Positions 17,144-25,268 of a stretch of 64,000 nt of DNA are shown here, piece after piece (position 1 is the first letter of the stretch; every line of letters begins with the position of its first letter). The DNA is from Veillonella sp. CHU740. GTDB lineage: Bacteria; Bacillota; Negativicutes; Veillonellales; Veillonellaceae. The stretch covers positions 1-64,000 of the forward strand of contig NZ_RQVD01000005.1 in assembly GCF_003992055.1 (NCBI RefSeq), read 5' to 3'. The notes under the pieces were generated by a model, which worked only from the letters and a program-made list of their open reading frames with translations, did no database searches and had not been told where the DNA came from. A program made the position numbers and the translations under genes.

Positions 17144-18097
17144 TTAAAAGAAATCATTTTTCCAAAGCCAATAGCCTGCCAGTGCCGCAAAACTAATACC
17201 AATGCCTATGACATACTCAAAACCATATGGAGTATCTGCAAATGGAACAGGCACATTGATGCCCCATAAACTAAATATCGCTGTCGGCACCGCTAACATA
17301 ATCGTCATGGCTGCCAATAATTTCATAACTAGGTTTAAATTGTTAGAAATGATAGATGTAAAGGCATTCATCATGTTCATTAAAATATTGGAATACATTT
17401 CAACCATTTCCACGGCCTGCTTGTTTTCGATAATCACATCTTCTAATAGGTCTTCATCTTCTTCGTACATTTTTAGTAAGTATCGTACATCATCATGACG
17501 ACGAATCCGCAAAATGCGTTCCATCACTGTTCCATTACCACGCAAAGCAGAGGTAAAGTACGTCATAGACTTTTGCAACTCTAAGAGTTGGAACAAATCT
17601 TTATTACGTGTTGTATGGCGCAGTTTCTTTTCAATATCATCGGTACGGCGATCAATTTGTTGCAAGTAACGTAAATATAATACGGCTGTGCGATACATGA
17701 TTTGGAATAAAAACCGTGTCTTTTTATAAGTATAGAACGTCGGCATCTGATTGCTCAAGAATGGATAGAGCACTTCTGCTTCTTCTAAACATACAGTAAT
17801 GAAAAAATCTTCTGTTACGAAAATACCTAATGGTACGGCATCATATACGTCAGATCCGCGCAGCACTGGAATATTAATAACGACAAAGATATATTCATCT
17901 TCAATTTCCACGTGAGACCGTTCTTCCGTATCTAAAGCGGCTTTCAATACATCCGTTGGAATCTGTGTCATCATATTGACGATAGCCAACTCATCGGGGT
18001 CTGGGTTCACCAAATTTATCCATGAACCTTTTGTAGCATCTTGTACAGTGGAATCTGTAAACAATTCCCCCTCTACGTGTTTGTGTACCGTTAACAT
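17144..18097 (-). CDS. corA: CorA-family magnesium/divalent cation transporter
   Basis: 317-aa CorA-type channel. The start MLTVHKHVEG is chosen because of a perfect AAGGAGG upstream. A long N-terminal cytoplasmic helical domain is followed by two C-terminal membrane helices. The signature after TM1 reads SLWGINVPVPF, so the classical GMN is GIN here, a variant known in the 2-TM CorA superfamily. Moves Mg2+ (or Co2+/Ni2+) across the inner membrane. Monocistronic, with a terminator downstream. Next to P-type metal ATPases, but transcribed separately. Confidence 0.87.
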   Translation of the reverse strand: MLTVHKHVEGELFTDSTVQDATKGSWINLVNPDPDELAIVNMMTQIPTDVLKAALDTEERSHVEIEDEYIFVVINIPVLRGSDVYDAVPLGIFVTEDFFITVCLEEAEVLYPFLSNQMPTFYTYKKTRFLFQIMYRTAVLYLRYLQQIDRRTDDIEKKLRHTTRNKDLFQLLELQKSMTYFTSALRGNGTVMERILRIRRHDDVRYLLKMYEEDEDLLEDVIIENKQAVEMVEMYSNILMNMMNAFTSIISNNLNLVMKLLAAMTIMLAVPTAIFSLWGINVPVPFADTPYGFEYVIGIGISFAALAGYWLWKNDFF

Positions 18098-18194
18098 GTG
18101 ACACCTCCTTAACGTCTTAATAACCCTACCCTTTATCTTAATCAATCGAGGCCAATTCGTCAATTTTTTTATGATTTCTTGTGAAAGTTTCTAA

Positions 18195-18224
18195 CAAAAA
18201 GGACCTAGCCTCATGACTAAGTCC
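18195..18224 (-). terminator. Terminator of P-type ATPase copy A
   Basis: GGACCTAGCC (18201-18210) and GACTAAGTCC (18215-18224); on the minus strand a 10-bp stem with two wobbles, then TTTTTGTTAG. It ends the structured 3' region of the downstream ATPase copy. Confidence 0.8.
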
Positions 18225-18342
18225 TCTTTGCTGTATAGTTATTATGTAGTGATATGTACCTTGTATGACTACAAGGAGGGGGAAAATATCACAATGCCTC
18301 CTGCTTCATAGTAGGGCGTACATGCTAGCAGGAGGACTTATA
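18225..18342 (-). ncRNA. Structured 3' region of P-type ATPase copy A
   Basis: Between the ATPase stop and its terminator are two hairpins: CCTCCTGC/GCAGGAGG (18297-18304, 18328-18335) and CCTTGTA/TACAAGG (18259-18265, 18270-18276). The same structures follow copy B at 20713-20822, with a compensatory U-A to C-G change in the second stem. This may be a 3'-UTR-derived RNA or an mRNA stabiliser. Confidence 0.5.
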
Positions 18343-20436
18343 TTATTTACTGTAGAAAATACGAATAGAGTTCAAGATACAAAGAATGGATACCCCTGTA
18401 TCTGCAAAGATAGCTACCCACATGTTGGCAAAACCAAATACGCCTGCTACCATAACGATGATTTTTACAGCAATAGCAAAGAATATATTTTGCCAAGCAA
18501 TAGACAAAGTACGATCCGCAATACTTAAAGAACGCCATACAGACTCTAGGTTAGAATTCATGTATACTACGTCTGCTGCTTCGATGGCAGAATCTGCACC
18601 ACTACCCATAGCACCACCTACATCAGCCCCTGTCAATACAGGCGCATCGTTGATGCCATCGCCTACGAACATGACAGAACCATGATCGTTGCGAAGAGAT
18701 TGCACCACTTCTAATTTATCTTGTGGTAATAACTCAGCACGTACTCCTTGGATACCTACTTGTTGAGCAATATACTTCGCACTAGCTGCCACATCACCTG
18801 TGAGCATCACTGTTTGATATCCTTTTCCATTCATGCGACGAATGGCTTCCTTGGAATCAGCTTTTAAAGCGTCAGCGATGATGATACGGCCTACGTATTG
18901 ACCATCAACAGCTACGAATACTTCGCTACCATACACATAATCAATCAATGGCGTTGCAATATTTTCTTTCGCCAACAAACGACCATTGCCGACTAATACA
19001 GTATGACCCTCTACGGTGCCTACCATGCCGTGACCGGAAATTTCTTTTACATCCTTGGCCGTAGTAAACTCTACCCCTCTACGTTGTACTTCTTCTACGA
19101 TAGACATCGCAATTGGGTGTGTAGAAACAGCTTCTAAGGCTGCTGCATATTGCAATACTTCGTTTTCTGTATGCTTACCAGCTACTTCTACAGTTTGTAC
19201 GTTGAAAGTACCTGTTGTGATGGTACCAGTTTTATCAAATGCAATCGCTTTCACACGGCTCATAGCCTCGATTGCTTTACCACCTTTGAACAAGATACCT
19301 TGTCGAGAACCAGCTCCAATGCCAGAGAAGAATGCCAATGGCACAGATAACACTAAAGCACATGGGCAAGATACTACTAAGAATGTTAAAGCTGTATAAA
19401 TCCAATATTGCCATTCTCCTGTGAATAAAGGTGGTACCACGGCAACGATAATTGCCAATGCCACTACGATTGGCGTATATACACGAGAAAAACGAGTAAT
19501 AAAACGATCAATCTTTGGTTTCGATGCTGCTGCATTTTCCACAGCATCTAGAATACGCATAACCATGGAATCTTTTAATTCATGCGTTACTTCTAAGACA
19601 ATGCGACCATCTACATTGATGCAACCAGACATCACTTCAGTGCCTACCGTAGCACTCACAGGAACTGGTTCACCAGTTACCGCTGCTGTGTCGATACGTG
19701 TAGTCCCTTCTACAACACGACCATCCAATGGAATACGATCACCAGGACGAATTTCGATATGAGATCCGACTTGTACATCTTCTGGGTTCACCACCTGCAC
19801 GCTGCCATCACAAGCGATTAAACGCACTTCTTCTGGGCGAAGATCCACTGCATCCATAACCGCATTACGACTGCGTTCTGTAGCACGTTCCTCAAAATAA
19901 ATGCCCACTTGGAAGAACAACATAACCCCAACTGCCTCTGCATATTCACCAATGATTAACGCACCAATAGTAGCAATGGACATCAAGAAATTTTCATCGA
20001 ACAGTTTACCTTTCATACCATTCTTAATTGCTGCCCATACAATGCGCCATCCTAGTATAACAAAAGTCACCACCATCAATGGAATCATATATTGCTCAGA
20101 CACCCAATTGGTAAACTCTGCTACCACCATCACGATAGCGCCTATAATAATCCCCACTAAACTAGAATTATGCTCATGGTCATCCTCTGCTTGTTGTGCT
20201 TTTTTAGATGCACGCACAAATGGTACCACTACTACACCATCTTCCGTAGCATCACATACCGCTTGGATTTGTTCTTGCAAAGCATCCATATCTTCTACAG
20301 TAGATGTAATACGTAATTGCTGCGTACCAAGTGTAAATGTTGCTGCTGACACAGATTCTAGTTGATTTAATTTTGCTTCAATCACGCTAGCACAATTGGC
20401 ACAATTCAAATTTTGTAGTTTAAAAATGCGTTCCAT
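18343..20436 (-). CDS. Heavy-metal P-type ATPase, Zn/Cd/Pb exporter type (copy A)
   Basis: 697-aa P1B-type ATPase. N-terminal HMA metal-binding domain with CANC (residues 11-14). Membrane metal site CPC in VVSCPCALVLSVPL, phosphorylation motif DKTGTITTG, hinge GDGINDAPVL, and a C-terminal DTGVSILCILN stretch typical of the ZntA/CadA (P1B-2) group. Pumps Zn2+, Cd2+ or Pb2+ outward. Near-identical to the tandem copy B. In the nucleotide-domain region the HP motif reads VSTHPIA rather than GSTHPIA as in copy B. It has its own consensus promoter and operator upstream and its own terminator, so it is not co-transcribed by necessity. Confidence 0.92.
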   Translation of the reverse strand: MERIFKLQNLNCANCASVIEAKLNQLESVSAATFTLGTQQLRITSTVEDMDALQEQIQAVCDATEDGVVVVPFVRASKKAQQAEDDHEHNSSLVGIIIGAIVMVVAEFTNWVSEQYMIPLMVVTFVILGWRIVWAAIKNGMKGKLFDENFLMSIATIGALIIGEYAEAVGVMLFFQVGIYFEERATERSRNAVMDAVDLRPEEVRLIACDGSVQVVNPEDVQVGSHIEIRPGDRIPLDGRVVEGTTRIDTAAVTGEPVPVSATVGTEVMSGCINVDGRIVLEVTHELKDSMVMRILDAVENAAASKPKIDRFITRFSRVYTPIVVALAIIVAVVPPLFTGEWQYWIYTALTFLVVSCPCALVLSVPLAFFSGIGAGSRQGILFKGGKAIEAMSRVKAIAFDKTGTITTGTFNVQTVEVAGKHTENEVLQYAAALEAVSTHPIAMSIVEEVQRRGVEFTTAKDVKEISGHGMVGTVEGHTVLVGNGRLLAKENIATPLIDYVYGSEVFVAVDGQYVGRIIIADALKADSKEAIRRMNGKGYQTVMLTGDVAASAKYIAQQVGIQGVRAELLPQDKLEVVQSLRNDHGSVMFVGDGINDAPVLTGADVGGAMGSGADSAIEAADVVYMNSNLESVWRSLSIADRTLSIAWQNIFFAIAVKIIVMVAGVFGFANMWVAIFADTGVSILCILNSIRIFYSK

Positions 20437-20507
20437 CGTATCTCCTTATAAATTATAATATGTAACCTTACTACTTGTTTTAAAGTTTGTTTTAACACTG
20501 CTTTAAA

Positions 20508-20526
20508 ACTTGAGTGTTTGTTCATA
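20508..20526 (-). promoter_or_regulatory. SmtB/CzrA-like operator upstream of ATPase copy A
   Basis: Minus-strand TATGAACAAACACTCAAGT, an imperfect palindrome resembling the TGAACA-N-TTCA operators of ArsR/SmtB metal sensors. It begins a few bases after the -10 box, over the expected start point, a position suited to repression. Confidence 0.55.
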
Positions 20527-20531
20527 TGTTT

Positions 20532-20560
20532 ATTATATCTATAATTTTCTATTTTGTCAA
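20532..20560 (-). promoter_or_regulatory. Consensus promoter of ATPase copy A
   Basis: TTGACA (20555-20560), 17-bp spacer, TATAAT (20532-20537), all on the minus strand. A perfect consensus promoter about 100 bp upstream of the start codon. Confidence 0.8.
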
Positions 20561-20674
20561 CATATGATTGTATATTCATTTATATTTTTTATATTTTTTA
20601 TCTTTTTTCATCTTGTATCGATAATAAAAAAGCAGGGTTATAGGACAAAATGAGTTCGTAGACTATGCCCCTAC

Positions 20675-20712
20675 ACGACAAAGAGGACTTAGCCTAATGA
20701 CCAAGTCCTCTT
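20675..20712 (-). terminator. Terminator of P-type ATPase copy B
   Basis: AAGAGGACTT (20681-20690) and AAGTCCTCTT (20703-20712), a perfect 10-bp stem. It is homologous to the terminator after copy A. Confidence 0.8.
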
Positions 20713-20822
20713 CACTGTATAGTTATTATGTAGTGATATATGTCTTGCATAACTGCAAGGAGGGGAAGATATCACAATGCCTCCTGCTACATAGTTGGGC
20801 GTACATGCTAGCAGGAGGACTT
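20713..20822 (-). ncRNA. Structured 3' region of P-type ATPase copy B
   Basis: Duplicate of the copy A 3' region. It carries CTTGCA/TGCAAG (20744-20749, 20754-20759) where copy A has CTTGTA/TACAAG, plus the CCTCCTGC/GCAGGAGG hairpin. The compensatory pair change suggests the RNA fold is kept. Confidence 0.5.
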
Positions 20823-20825
20823 ATA

Positions 20826-22919
20826 TTATTTACTGTAGAAAATACGGACAGAGTTAAAGATGCAAAGAATGGATACCCCTGTATCTGCAAAAACTGCCAC
20901 CCACATATTTGCAAAGCCAAATACACCAGCCACCATAACGATAATTTTTACAGCAATAGCGAAGAAAATATTTTGCCATGCAATGGACAAGGTACGTTCT
21001 GCAATATTTAAGGAACGCCATACGGAATCTAGGTTGGAGTTTATGTATACTACGTCTGCTGCTTCGATGGCAGAATCTGCACCACTCCCCATAGCACCAC
21101 CTACATCAGCACCAGTTAACACAGGCGCGTCATTGATACCATCACCTACGAACATGACAGAACCATGTTCGCTGCGAAGAGATTGCACCACTTCTAATTT
21201 ATCTTGTGGTAATAACTCGGCACGCACACCTTGGATACCTACTTCTTGGGCAATATGGTTCGCACTGGATGCCACATCACCTGTGAGCATCACTGTATGA
21301 TATCCTTTTCCATTCATACGACGGATGGCCTCTTTAGAATCCTCTTTCACAGCATCGGCAATGACGATACGACCTACATATTGACCATCAATAGCTACGA
21401 ATACTTCACTACCATATACATGTTCAATGGTTGGTACCGTTACATGTTCTGTTTCTAATAAACGACCATTACCAACCAATACGGTATGGCCTTCTACAAT
21501 GCCTACCATACCATGACCAGAGATTTCTTTTACATCTTTAGCCGTAGTAAACTCTACTCCTCTACGTTGTATTTCTTCTACAACGGACATAGCAATCGGG
21601 TGTGTAGAACCAGCTTCTAGAGCTGCTGCATATTGCAACACTTCGTTTTCTGTATAGTTACCAGTTACTTCTACTGTTTGTACGTTGAAAGTGCCTGTTG
21701 TGATAGTGCCTGTTTTATCGAAGGCAATGGCTTTCACACGGCTCATAGCCTCGATCGCCTTGCCACCTTTGAATAAGATACCTTGTTTAGAACCAGCACC
21801 AATACCAGAGAAGAATGCCAAAGGCACAGACAATACAAGAGCACATGGGCAAGATACTACTAAGAATGTTAACGCTGTATAAATCCAATATTGCCATTCT
21901 CCTGTGAATAGAGGAGGTACTACGGCAACGATAATCGCCAATGCCACTACGATTGGCGTATATACGCGAGAGAAACGAGTAATGAAACGATCAATCTTTG
22001 GTTTCGATGCCGCTGCATGTTCCACAGCATCAAGAATGCGCATAACCATGGAATCTTTTAATTCATGCGTTACTTCTAAGACAATGCGCCCATCCACATT
22101 GATACAACCAGACATGACTTCCGTACCTACGGTAGCGCTCACCGGAACTGGTTCACCAGTTACCGCTGCTGTATCGATACGCGTAGTACCTTCTACTATA
22201 CGTCCATCCAATGGAATACGATCACCAGGACGAATTTCGATATGAGACCCTACTTGTACATCTTCTGGATTCACCACCTGCACGCTACCATCACAAACGA
22301 TTAAACGCACTTCTTCTGGACGAAGATCCACTGCATCCATAACCGCATTACGACTGCGTTCTGTAGCACGTTCCTCAAAATAAATACCCATTTGGAAGAA
22401 CAACATAACCCAAACAGCCTCTACATATTCACCGATGATTAACGCACCAATAGTAGCAACAGACATCAAGAAGTTTTCATCGAATAATTTACCTTTCATG
22501 AAATTTTTAATTGCTGCCCATACAATGCGCCATCCTAGTACAACAAAGGTTACAATTAATAATGGAGTCAGGTATTGCTCTGGCACCCAATTTGTAAACT
22601 CTGCTACCACTATCACGATAGCGCCTATAATAATCCCCACTAAACTAGAATTATGCTCATGGTCATCATCTACTTGTTGTGCTTTTTTAGGTGCACGCAC
22701 AAATGGTACCACTACTACGCCATCTTCCGTAGCATCGCACACCGCTTGGATTTGATCTCGTAACATGTCTGTATCTTCTATACTAGAGGTAATGCGCAAT
22801 TGCTGAGTGCCAAGCGTGAAAGTTGCTGCTGACACAGATTCTAGTTGATTTAATTTTGCTTCAATCACGCTAGCGCAATTGGCACAATTCAAATTTTGTA
22901 GTTTAAAAATGCGTTCCAT
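20826..22919 (-). CDS. Heavy-metal P-type ATPase, Zn/Cd/Pb exporter type (copy B)
   Basis: 697-aa P1B-2-type ATPase, a tandem paralogue of copy A with the same length and the same motifs: CANC, SCPCAL, DKTGTITTG, GDGINDAPVL. Differences are scattered, and cluster in the segment MVGIVEGHTVLVGNGRLLETEHVTVP and in the first membrane helices (given here briefly). The HP motif has the canonical GSTHPIA form. Its own promoter (TTGGCT-16-TATAAT) and an operator-like palindrome lie upstream. Likely exports the same metals; the duplication may raise dosage or allow differential induction. Confidence 0.92.
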   Translation of the reverse strand: MERIFKLQNLNCANCASVIEAKLNQLESVSAATFTLGTQQLRITSSIEDTDMLRDQIQAVCDATEDGVVVVPFVRAPKKAQQVDDDHEHNSSLVGIIIGAIVIVVAEFTNWVPEQYLTPLLIVTFVVLGWRIVWAAIKNFMKGKLFDENFLMSVATIGALIIGEYVEAVWVMLFFQMGIYFEERATERSRNAVMDAVDLRPEEVRLIVCDGSVQVVNPEDVQVGSHIEIRPGDRIPLDGRIVEGTTRIDTAAVTGEPVPVSATVGTEVMSGCINVDGRIVLEVTHELKDSMVMRILDAVEHAAASKPKIDRFITRFSRVYTPIVVALAIIVAVVPPLFTGEWQYWIYTALTFLVVSCPCALVLSVPLAFFSGIGAGSKQGILFKGGKAIEAMSRVKAIAFDKTGTITTGTFNVQTVEVTGNYTENEVLQYAAALEAGSTHPIAMSVVEEIQRRGVEFTTAKDVKEISGHGMVGIVEGHTVLVGNGRLLETEHVTVPTIEHVYGSEVFVAIDGQYVGRIVIADAVKEDSKEAIRRMNGKGYHTVMLTGDVASSANHIAQEVGIQGVRAELLPQDKLEVVQSLRSEHGSVMFVGDGINDAPVLTGADVGGAMGSGADSAIEAADVVYINSNLDSVWRSLNIAERTLSIAWQNIFFAIAVKIIVMVAGVFGFANMWVAVFADTGVSILCIFNSVRIFYSK

Positions 22920-22949
22920 CGTATCTCCTTATACTTTTACTTCGCCTTT

Positions 22950-22968
22950 ATATGAATGTTTATTTATA
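22950..22968 (-). promoter_or_regulatory. SmtB/CzrA-like operator upstream of ATPase copy B
   Basis: Minus-strand TATAAATAAACATTCATAT, matching the copy A operator at 14 of 19 positions and similarly palindromic. It lies 14-33 bp downstream of the -10 box, i.e. in the transcribed leader. Confidence 0.5.
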
Positions 22969-22982
22969 TATCTTGTGACGTT

Positions 22983-23010
22983 ATTATATCGAATATTTTC
23001 TAATAGCCAA
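22983..23010 (-). promoter_or_regulatory. Promoter of ATPase copy B
   Basis: TTGGCT (23005-23010), 16-bp spacer, TATAAT (22983-22988) on the minus strand. The -35 box is weaker than in copy A. Confidence 0.6.
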
Positions 23011-23165
23011 TATATGATTACTTATTTATTATTGCATTTTTGCAAATGTTTTACAAGGATTTGAATTTAATTCTATCACCAACAGCCTATCATGTCACCA
23101 CATACTACATATCTATTTTCATATAAATATGTAATATCTATAATTACAAACTATCTATATATGCT

Positions 23166-23201
23166 AAAAAATACCTAATGAAACATCCTTCAGGTATTTT
23201 T
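23166..23201. terminator. Hairpin terminator upstream of ATPase copy B
   Basis: AAAAATACCT (about 23167-23176) and AGGTATTTTT (23192-23201), giving A/T tracts on both sides, so it can act in either direction. It lies just after the ABC-ATPase remnant on the minus strand. Confidence 0.65.
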
Positions 23202-23215
23202 ATATCAATACGCTC

Positions 23216-23361
23216 TTATTCTATTCCAAACGATGTGAGCATATTGATCATATCTTGTTGTGCAAGTACATTCAAAGCACTTGTCGGTTCATCGGCAATG
23301 AGCGCAAATATTTCATTCTTTTCTATGGAAAAGGACACAGAATCCATAACTTGTATGTATG
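23216..23361 (-). pseudogene. Remnant of a peptide/nickel-type ABC ATPase
   Basis: Minus-strand frame reading IQVMDSVSFSIEKNEIFALI then directly ADEPTSALNVLAQQDMI. These are the pre-Walker A and the Walker B segments of a NikD/DppD-like ATPase, closest in the window to the gene at 40936-41706 (VSFTLKQNEIFAIIGESG; ADEPTSALDVLVQQDIV). Walker A, Q-loop and signature between them are missing, so an internal deletion joined the two. It has no upstream partner genes and cannot be functional. Confidence 0.75.
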
Positions 23362-23367
23362 ACTAGA

Positions 23368-23784
23368 TTAATGATCTTCTTTTACCGCGAAAATTTCACC
23401 TGTTACTGCATCAATTTTGATTTCTACGTCACGAGTCATTGTTTCGCCATCAATTTCATAATGAGCACGACCATGATCGGTATCAAATTTTACTTTTTCA
23501 ATGCGATAGTCTGGATAGGCCGCTTTGAAAATTTCAATAGCCTTCTCCTGTGTGATTTGCACTTGTTGAGGCGCTTGTTGTGGCGCTACTTGTCCTGCTT
23601 GTTGTGGCACAGTTCCATTCGTTGTAGTACCTTGTGTACCATTAGCAACTTGTACTAGTTGAGGTGGTACACTTACAGCTGGAATTGTTCGCGTATACTG
23701 TTCTCTATCATGGTACCAAAAACCACCCATGATACCCGCAGTAACAACTACCCCTAAAACAAAAGAAAGTATTGCTTTTTTCAT
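23368..23784 (-). CDS. Membrane-anchored PepSY-domain protein
   Basis: 138 aa. N-terminal signal/anchor helix (residues 3-24, AILSFVLGVVVTAGIMGGFW), a low-complexity Pro/Gln/Thr-rich linker (about 40-75, VPQQAGQVAPQQAPQQVQ) and one C-terminal PepSY domain (ITQEKAIEIF...VEIKIDAVTGEI). Probably faces the cell envelope. PepSY domains are thought to restrain proteases or sense envelope state. The gene stands alone between pheA and the ABC remnant; no partner protease is nearby. Confidence 0.8.
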   Translation of the reverse strand: MKKAILSFVLGVVVTAGIMGGFWYHDREQYTRTIPAVSVPPQLVQVANGTQGTTTNGTVPQQAGQVAPQQAPQQVQITQEKAIEIFKAAYPDYRIEKVKFDTDHGRAHYEIDGETMTRDVEIKIDAVTGEIFAVKEDH

Positions 23785-23854
23785 TAATTTGCTCCTTGCT
23801 CATTCTTTATTAACTATCTCGTCTATAACAATAGATAGCCCACAACGTACACAC

Positions 23855-24742
23855 TTATAAAACGTCATAAATTTTATAATGCCCTAACACTTGTAAATAA
23901 TCCGTCAAATTACGTACTTTCTCAAGCGCTTGCATCAATTCAACCTGTCGACCTTCTCCTTCAATATCCATGTAGAAAAAATATTCCCATGGTGTATGCA
24001 TAGAAGGACGGGATTTAATATTCACCATATTTAGCTGATGGTCTTCAAAGACACGAAGGACTTTCACCAAAGCGCCTGGCGTATTCGGAGTTTGCACAAT
24101 CATACTCAGTTTATGTGCATTATGAATCACCACATCCTTATGGGTAATGATGAAAAATCTTGTATAGTTTTCTTTAAAGTTTGCAATATCGGGAGCCAAT
24201 AGTGTGAGGCCGTATAATTCTTGAGCGGATGCATTGGCTATGCATGCTTTTGTTACATCTCTAGTGTCACTGACAAACTTAGCACTCACTGCTGTATTAC
24301 TCATAGGTCCCAACTGCCACGAACTATGGGTCGCCAAAAATTGAGAGCATTGCATGAGAGCTTGCTCGTGAGAATACACTTCCTCAATCGTATCTAATGT
24401 CGCCCCTGGTACACCTAGTAAGCTATGACTAATACGATGGCGCACTTCCCCTACAATGTGGATGTTCTTATCTTTAATTAGGTCCGTACTATCCCGTACC
24501 TCCCCAACAATAGAATTTTCAATAGGCAATATGGCATAATCGATACGCCCTTCATGAACAGCCTGTACCAACTCACGGTGACTTTGACATCGCTCAATTC
24601 GTTGCCCCTCTATAGACCCACCTTTTTCTTTATACTTTGAAAGTAAATTCTGTAACACTTCATAGGCATAGGCACCTGGCACACCCGTATAGCCTAGTAC
24701 AGCATGATCCAGCTGTAAATCCGTTACTCGTTCATCTGCCAT
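23855..24742 (-). CDS. pheA: Prephenate dehydratase
   Basis: Converts prephenate to phenylpyruvate in phenylalanine synthesis. 295 aa, stand-alone PheA with N-terminal catalytic domain (GYTGVPGAYAYEVL, the LPIENSIVGEVRDSTDL block, and FFIITHKD) and a C-terminal ACT regulatory domain (residues about 210-290, TPGALVKVLRVFEDHQLNM then KSRPSMHTPWEYFFYMD). The ACT segment normally gives feedback inhibition by phenylalanine. About 40 residues precede the catalytic core consensus, slightly longer than usual. No chorismate mutase domain is fused. Confidence 0.92.
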   Translation of the reverse strand: MADERVTDLQLDHAVLGYTGVPGAYAYEVLQNLLSKYKEKGGSIEGQRIERCQSHRELVQAVHEGRIDYAILPIENSIVGEVRDSTDLIKDKNIHIVGEVRHRISHSLLGVPGATLDTIEEVYSHEQALMQCSQFLATHSSWQLGPMSNTAVSAKFVSDTRDVTKACIANASAQELYGLTLLAPDIANFKENYTRFFIITHKDVVIHNAHKLSMIVQTPNTPGALVKVLRVFEDHQLNMVNIKSRPSMHTPWEYFFYMDIEGEGRQVELMQALEKVRNLTDYLQVLGHYKIYDVL

Positions 24743-24896
24743 AGTAACTCCTTCCGTTCCCTATTTTTCAACATTGATATATGTAATCTATTATACATAA
24801 AAGTACACAATAAATTAAATGCAAAGTATAGCTTCTATATAGATACACCTATGCTAGAATATGGTTAATCGATTAGTAAATAGGTCTTCATCATAA

Positions 24897-24925
24897 TTGA
24901 CATGCCTATATTTCTGTGATAGGAT
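24897..24925 (+). promoter_or_regulatory. Promoter of the three-repeat small RNA
   Basis: TTGACA (24897-24902), 17-bp spacer, TAGGAT (24920-24925) on the plus strand. Expected start near 24932, directly before the repeat array. Confidence 0.6.
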
Positions 24926-24950
24926 GAACTTGTAAATGTATATCTAAAAG

Positions 24951-25115
24951 TGCGGAACTTTATCGTTGGTGCTCCCCACCATAGAATGCTCTATCATTCT
25001 AAAAACGAGGAACTTTACCGTTGGCGCGCCCCGCCATAAAATGAAGTATCATTTTTAAAGAGAGAACCTATAAGTATGGTGCCCCCCACCGTGGATATAC
25101 TTTATTTGCAATGTA
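24951..25115 (+). repeat. Three 55-bp tandem repeats
   Basis: Exact 55-bp period. The first two units share GGAACTTTA[T/C]CGTTGG and the following CCCC[A/G]CCATA; the third is diverged but keeps the stem and C-rich loop. Confidence 0.8.
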
Positions 25116-25146
25116 AGCCGGGATGTACCTCGGCTTTTCTTTTTTT
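25115..25146 (+). terminator. Terminator of the three-repeat small RNA
   Basis: AAGCCG (25115-25120) and CGGCTT (25131-25136), with GG/CC extending the stem around a bulge, followed by TTTTCTTTTTTT on the plus strand. Confidence 0.8.
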
Positions 25147-25174
25147 GATAAAAGAGCATACATAATATTGTTGC

Positions 25175-25240
25175 AAAAAAACGCGGCATACTCCGGAGCA
25201 AACCTAACGATAGTAACAGTTTGTGAAGGAGTGTGTCGCG
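25175..25240 (-). terminator. Long-hairpin terminator of the leu operon
   Basis: Outer arms 25182-25194 and 25228-25240 pair at 11 of 13 positions; on the minus strand a TTTTTTT run follows. The interior (CAAACTG..CTAT..AGGTTTG) matches the hairpin at 36773-36840, far more than a simple terminator requires. Confidence 0.75.
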
Positions 25241-25268
25241 ATTTTTACACCTTATATACTGCGAAAGC

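Larger units (their letters stand above)
24932..25146 (+). ncRNA. Candidate small regulatory RNA with three 55-nt repeats
   Basis: Between a plus-strand promoter and terminator lie three tandem 55-nt units (24951-25005, 25006-25060, 25061-25115). Each has a hairpin with a C-rich loop: TGGTG-CTCCC-CACCA, TGGCG-CGCCC-CGCCA, TGGTG-CCCCC-CACCG. Units 1 and 2 add a second hairpin (AGAATG/CATTCT, AAAATG/CATTTT). The stem differences are compensatory (U-A to C-G, G-C to A-U). The RNA lacks a convincing reading frame. C-rich loops could base-pair with Shine-Dalgarno sequences, as known for UCCC-loop sRNAs of other Firmicutes. Expression and function are untested. Confidence 0.6.

Noticed and set aside
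23178-23366. Plus-strand 62-codon frame over the ABC remnant
   Set aside because: Antisense to recognisable ABC ATPase sequence, and without a ribosome binding site.
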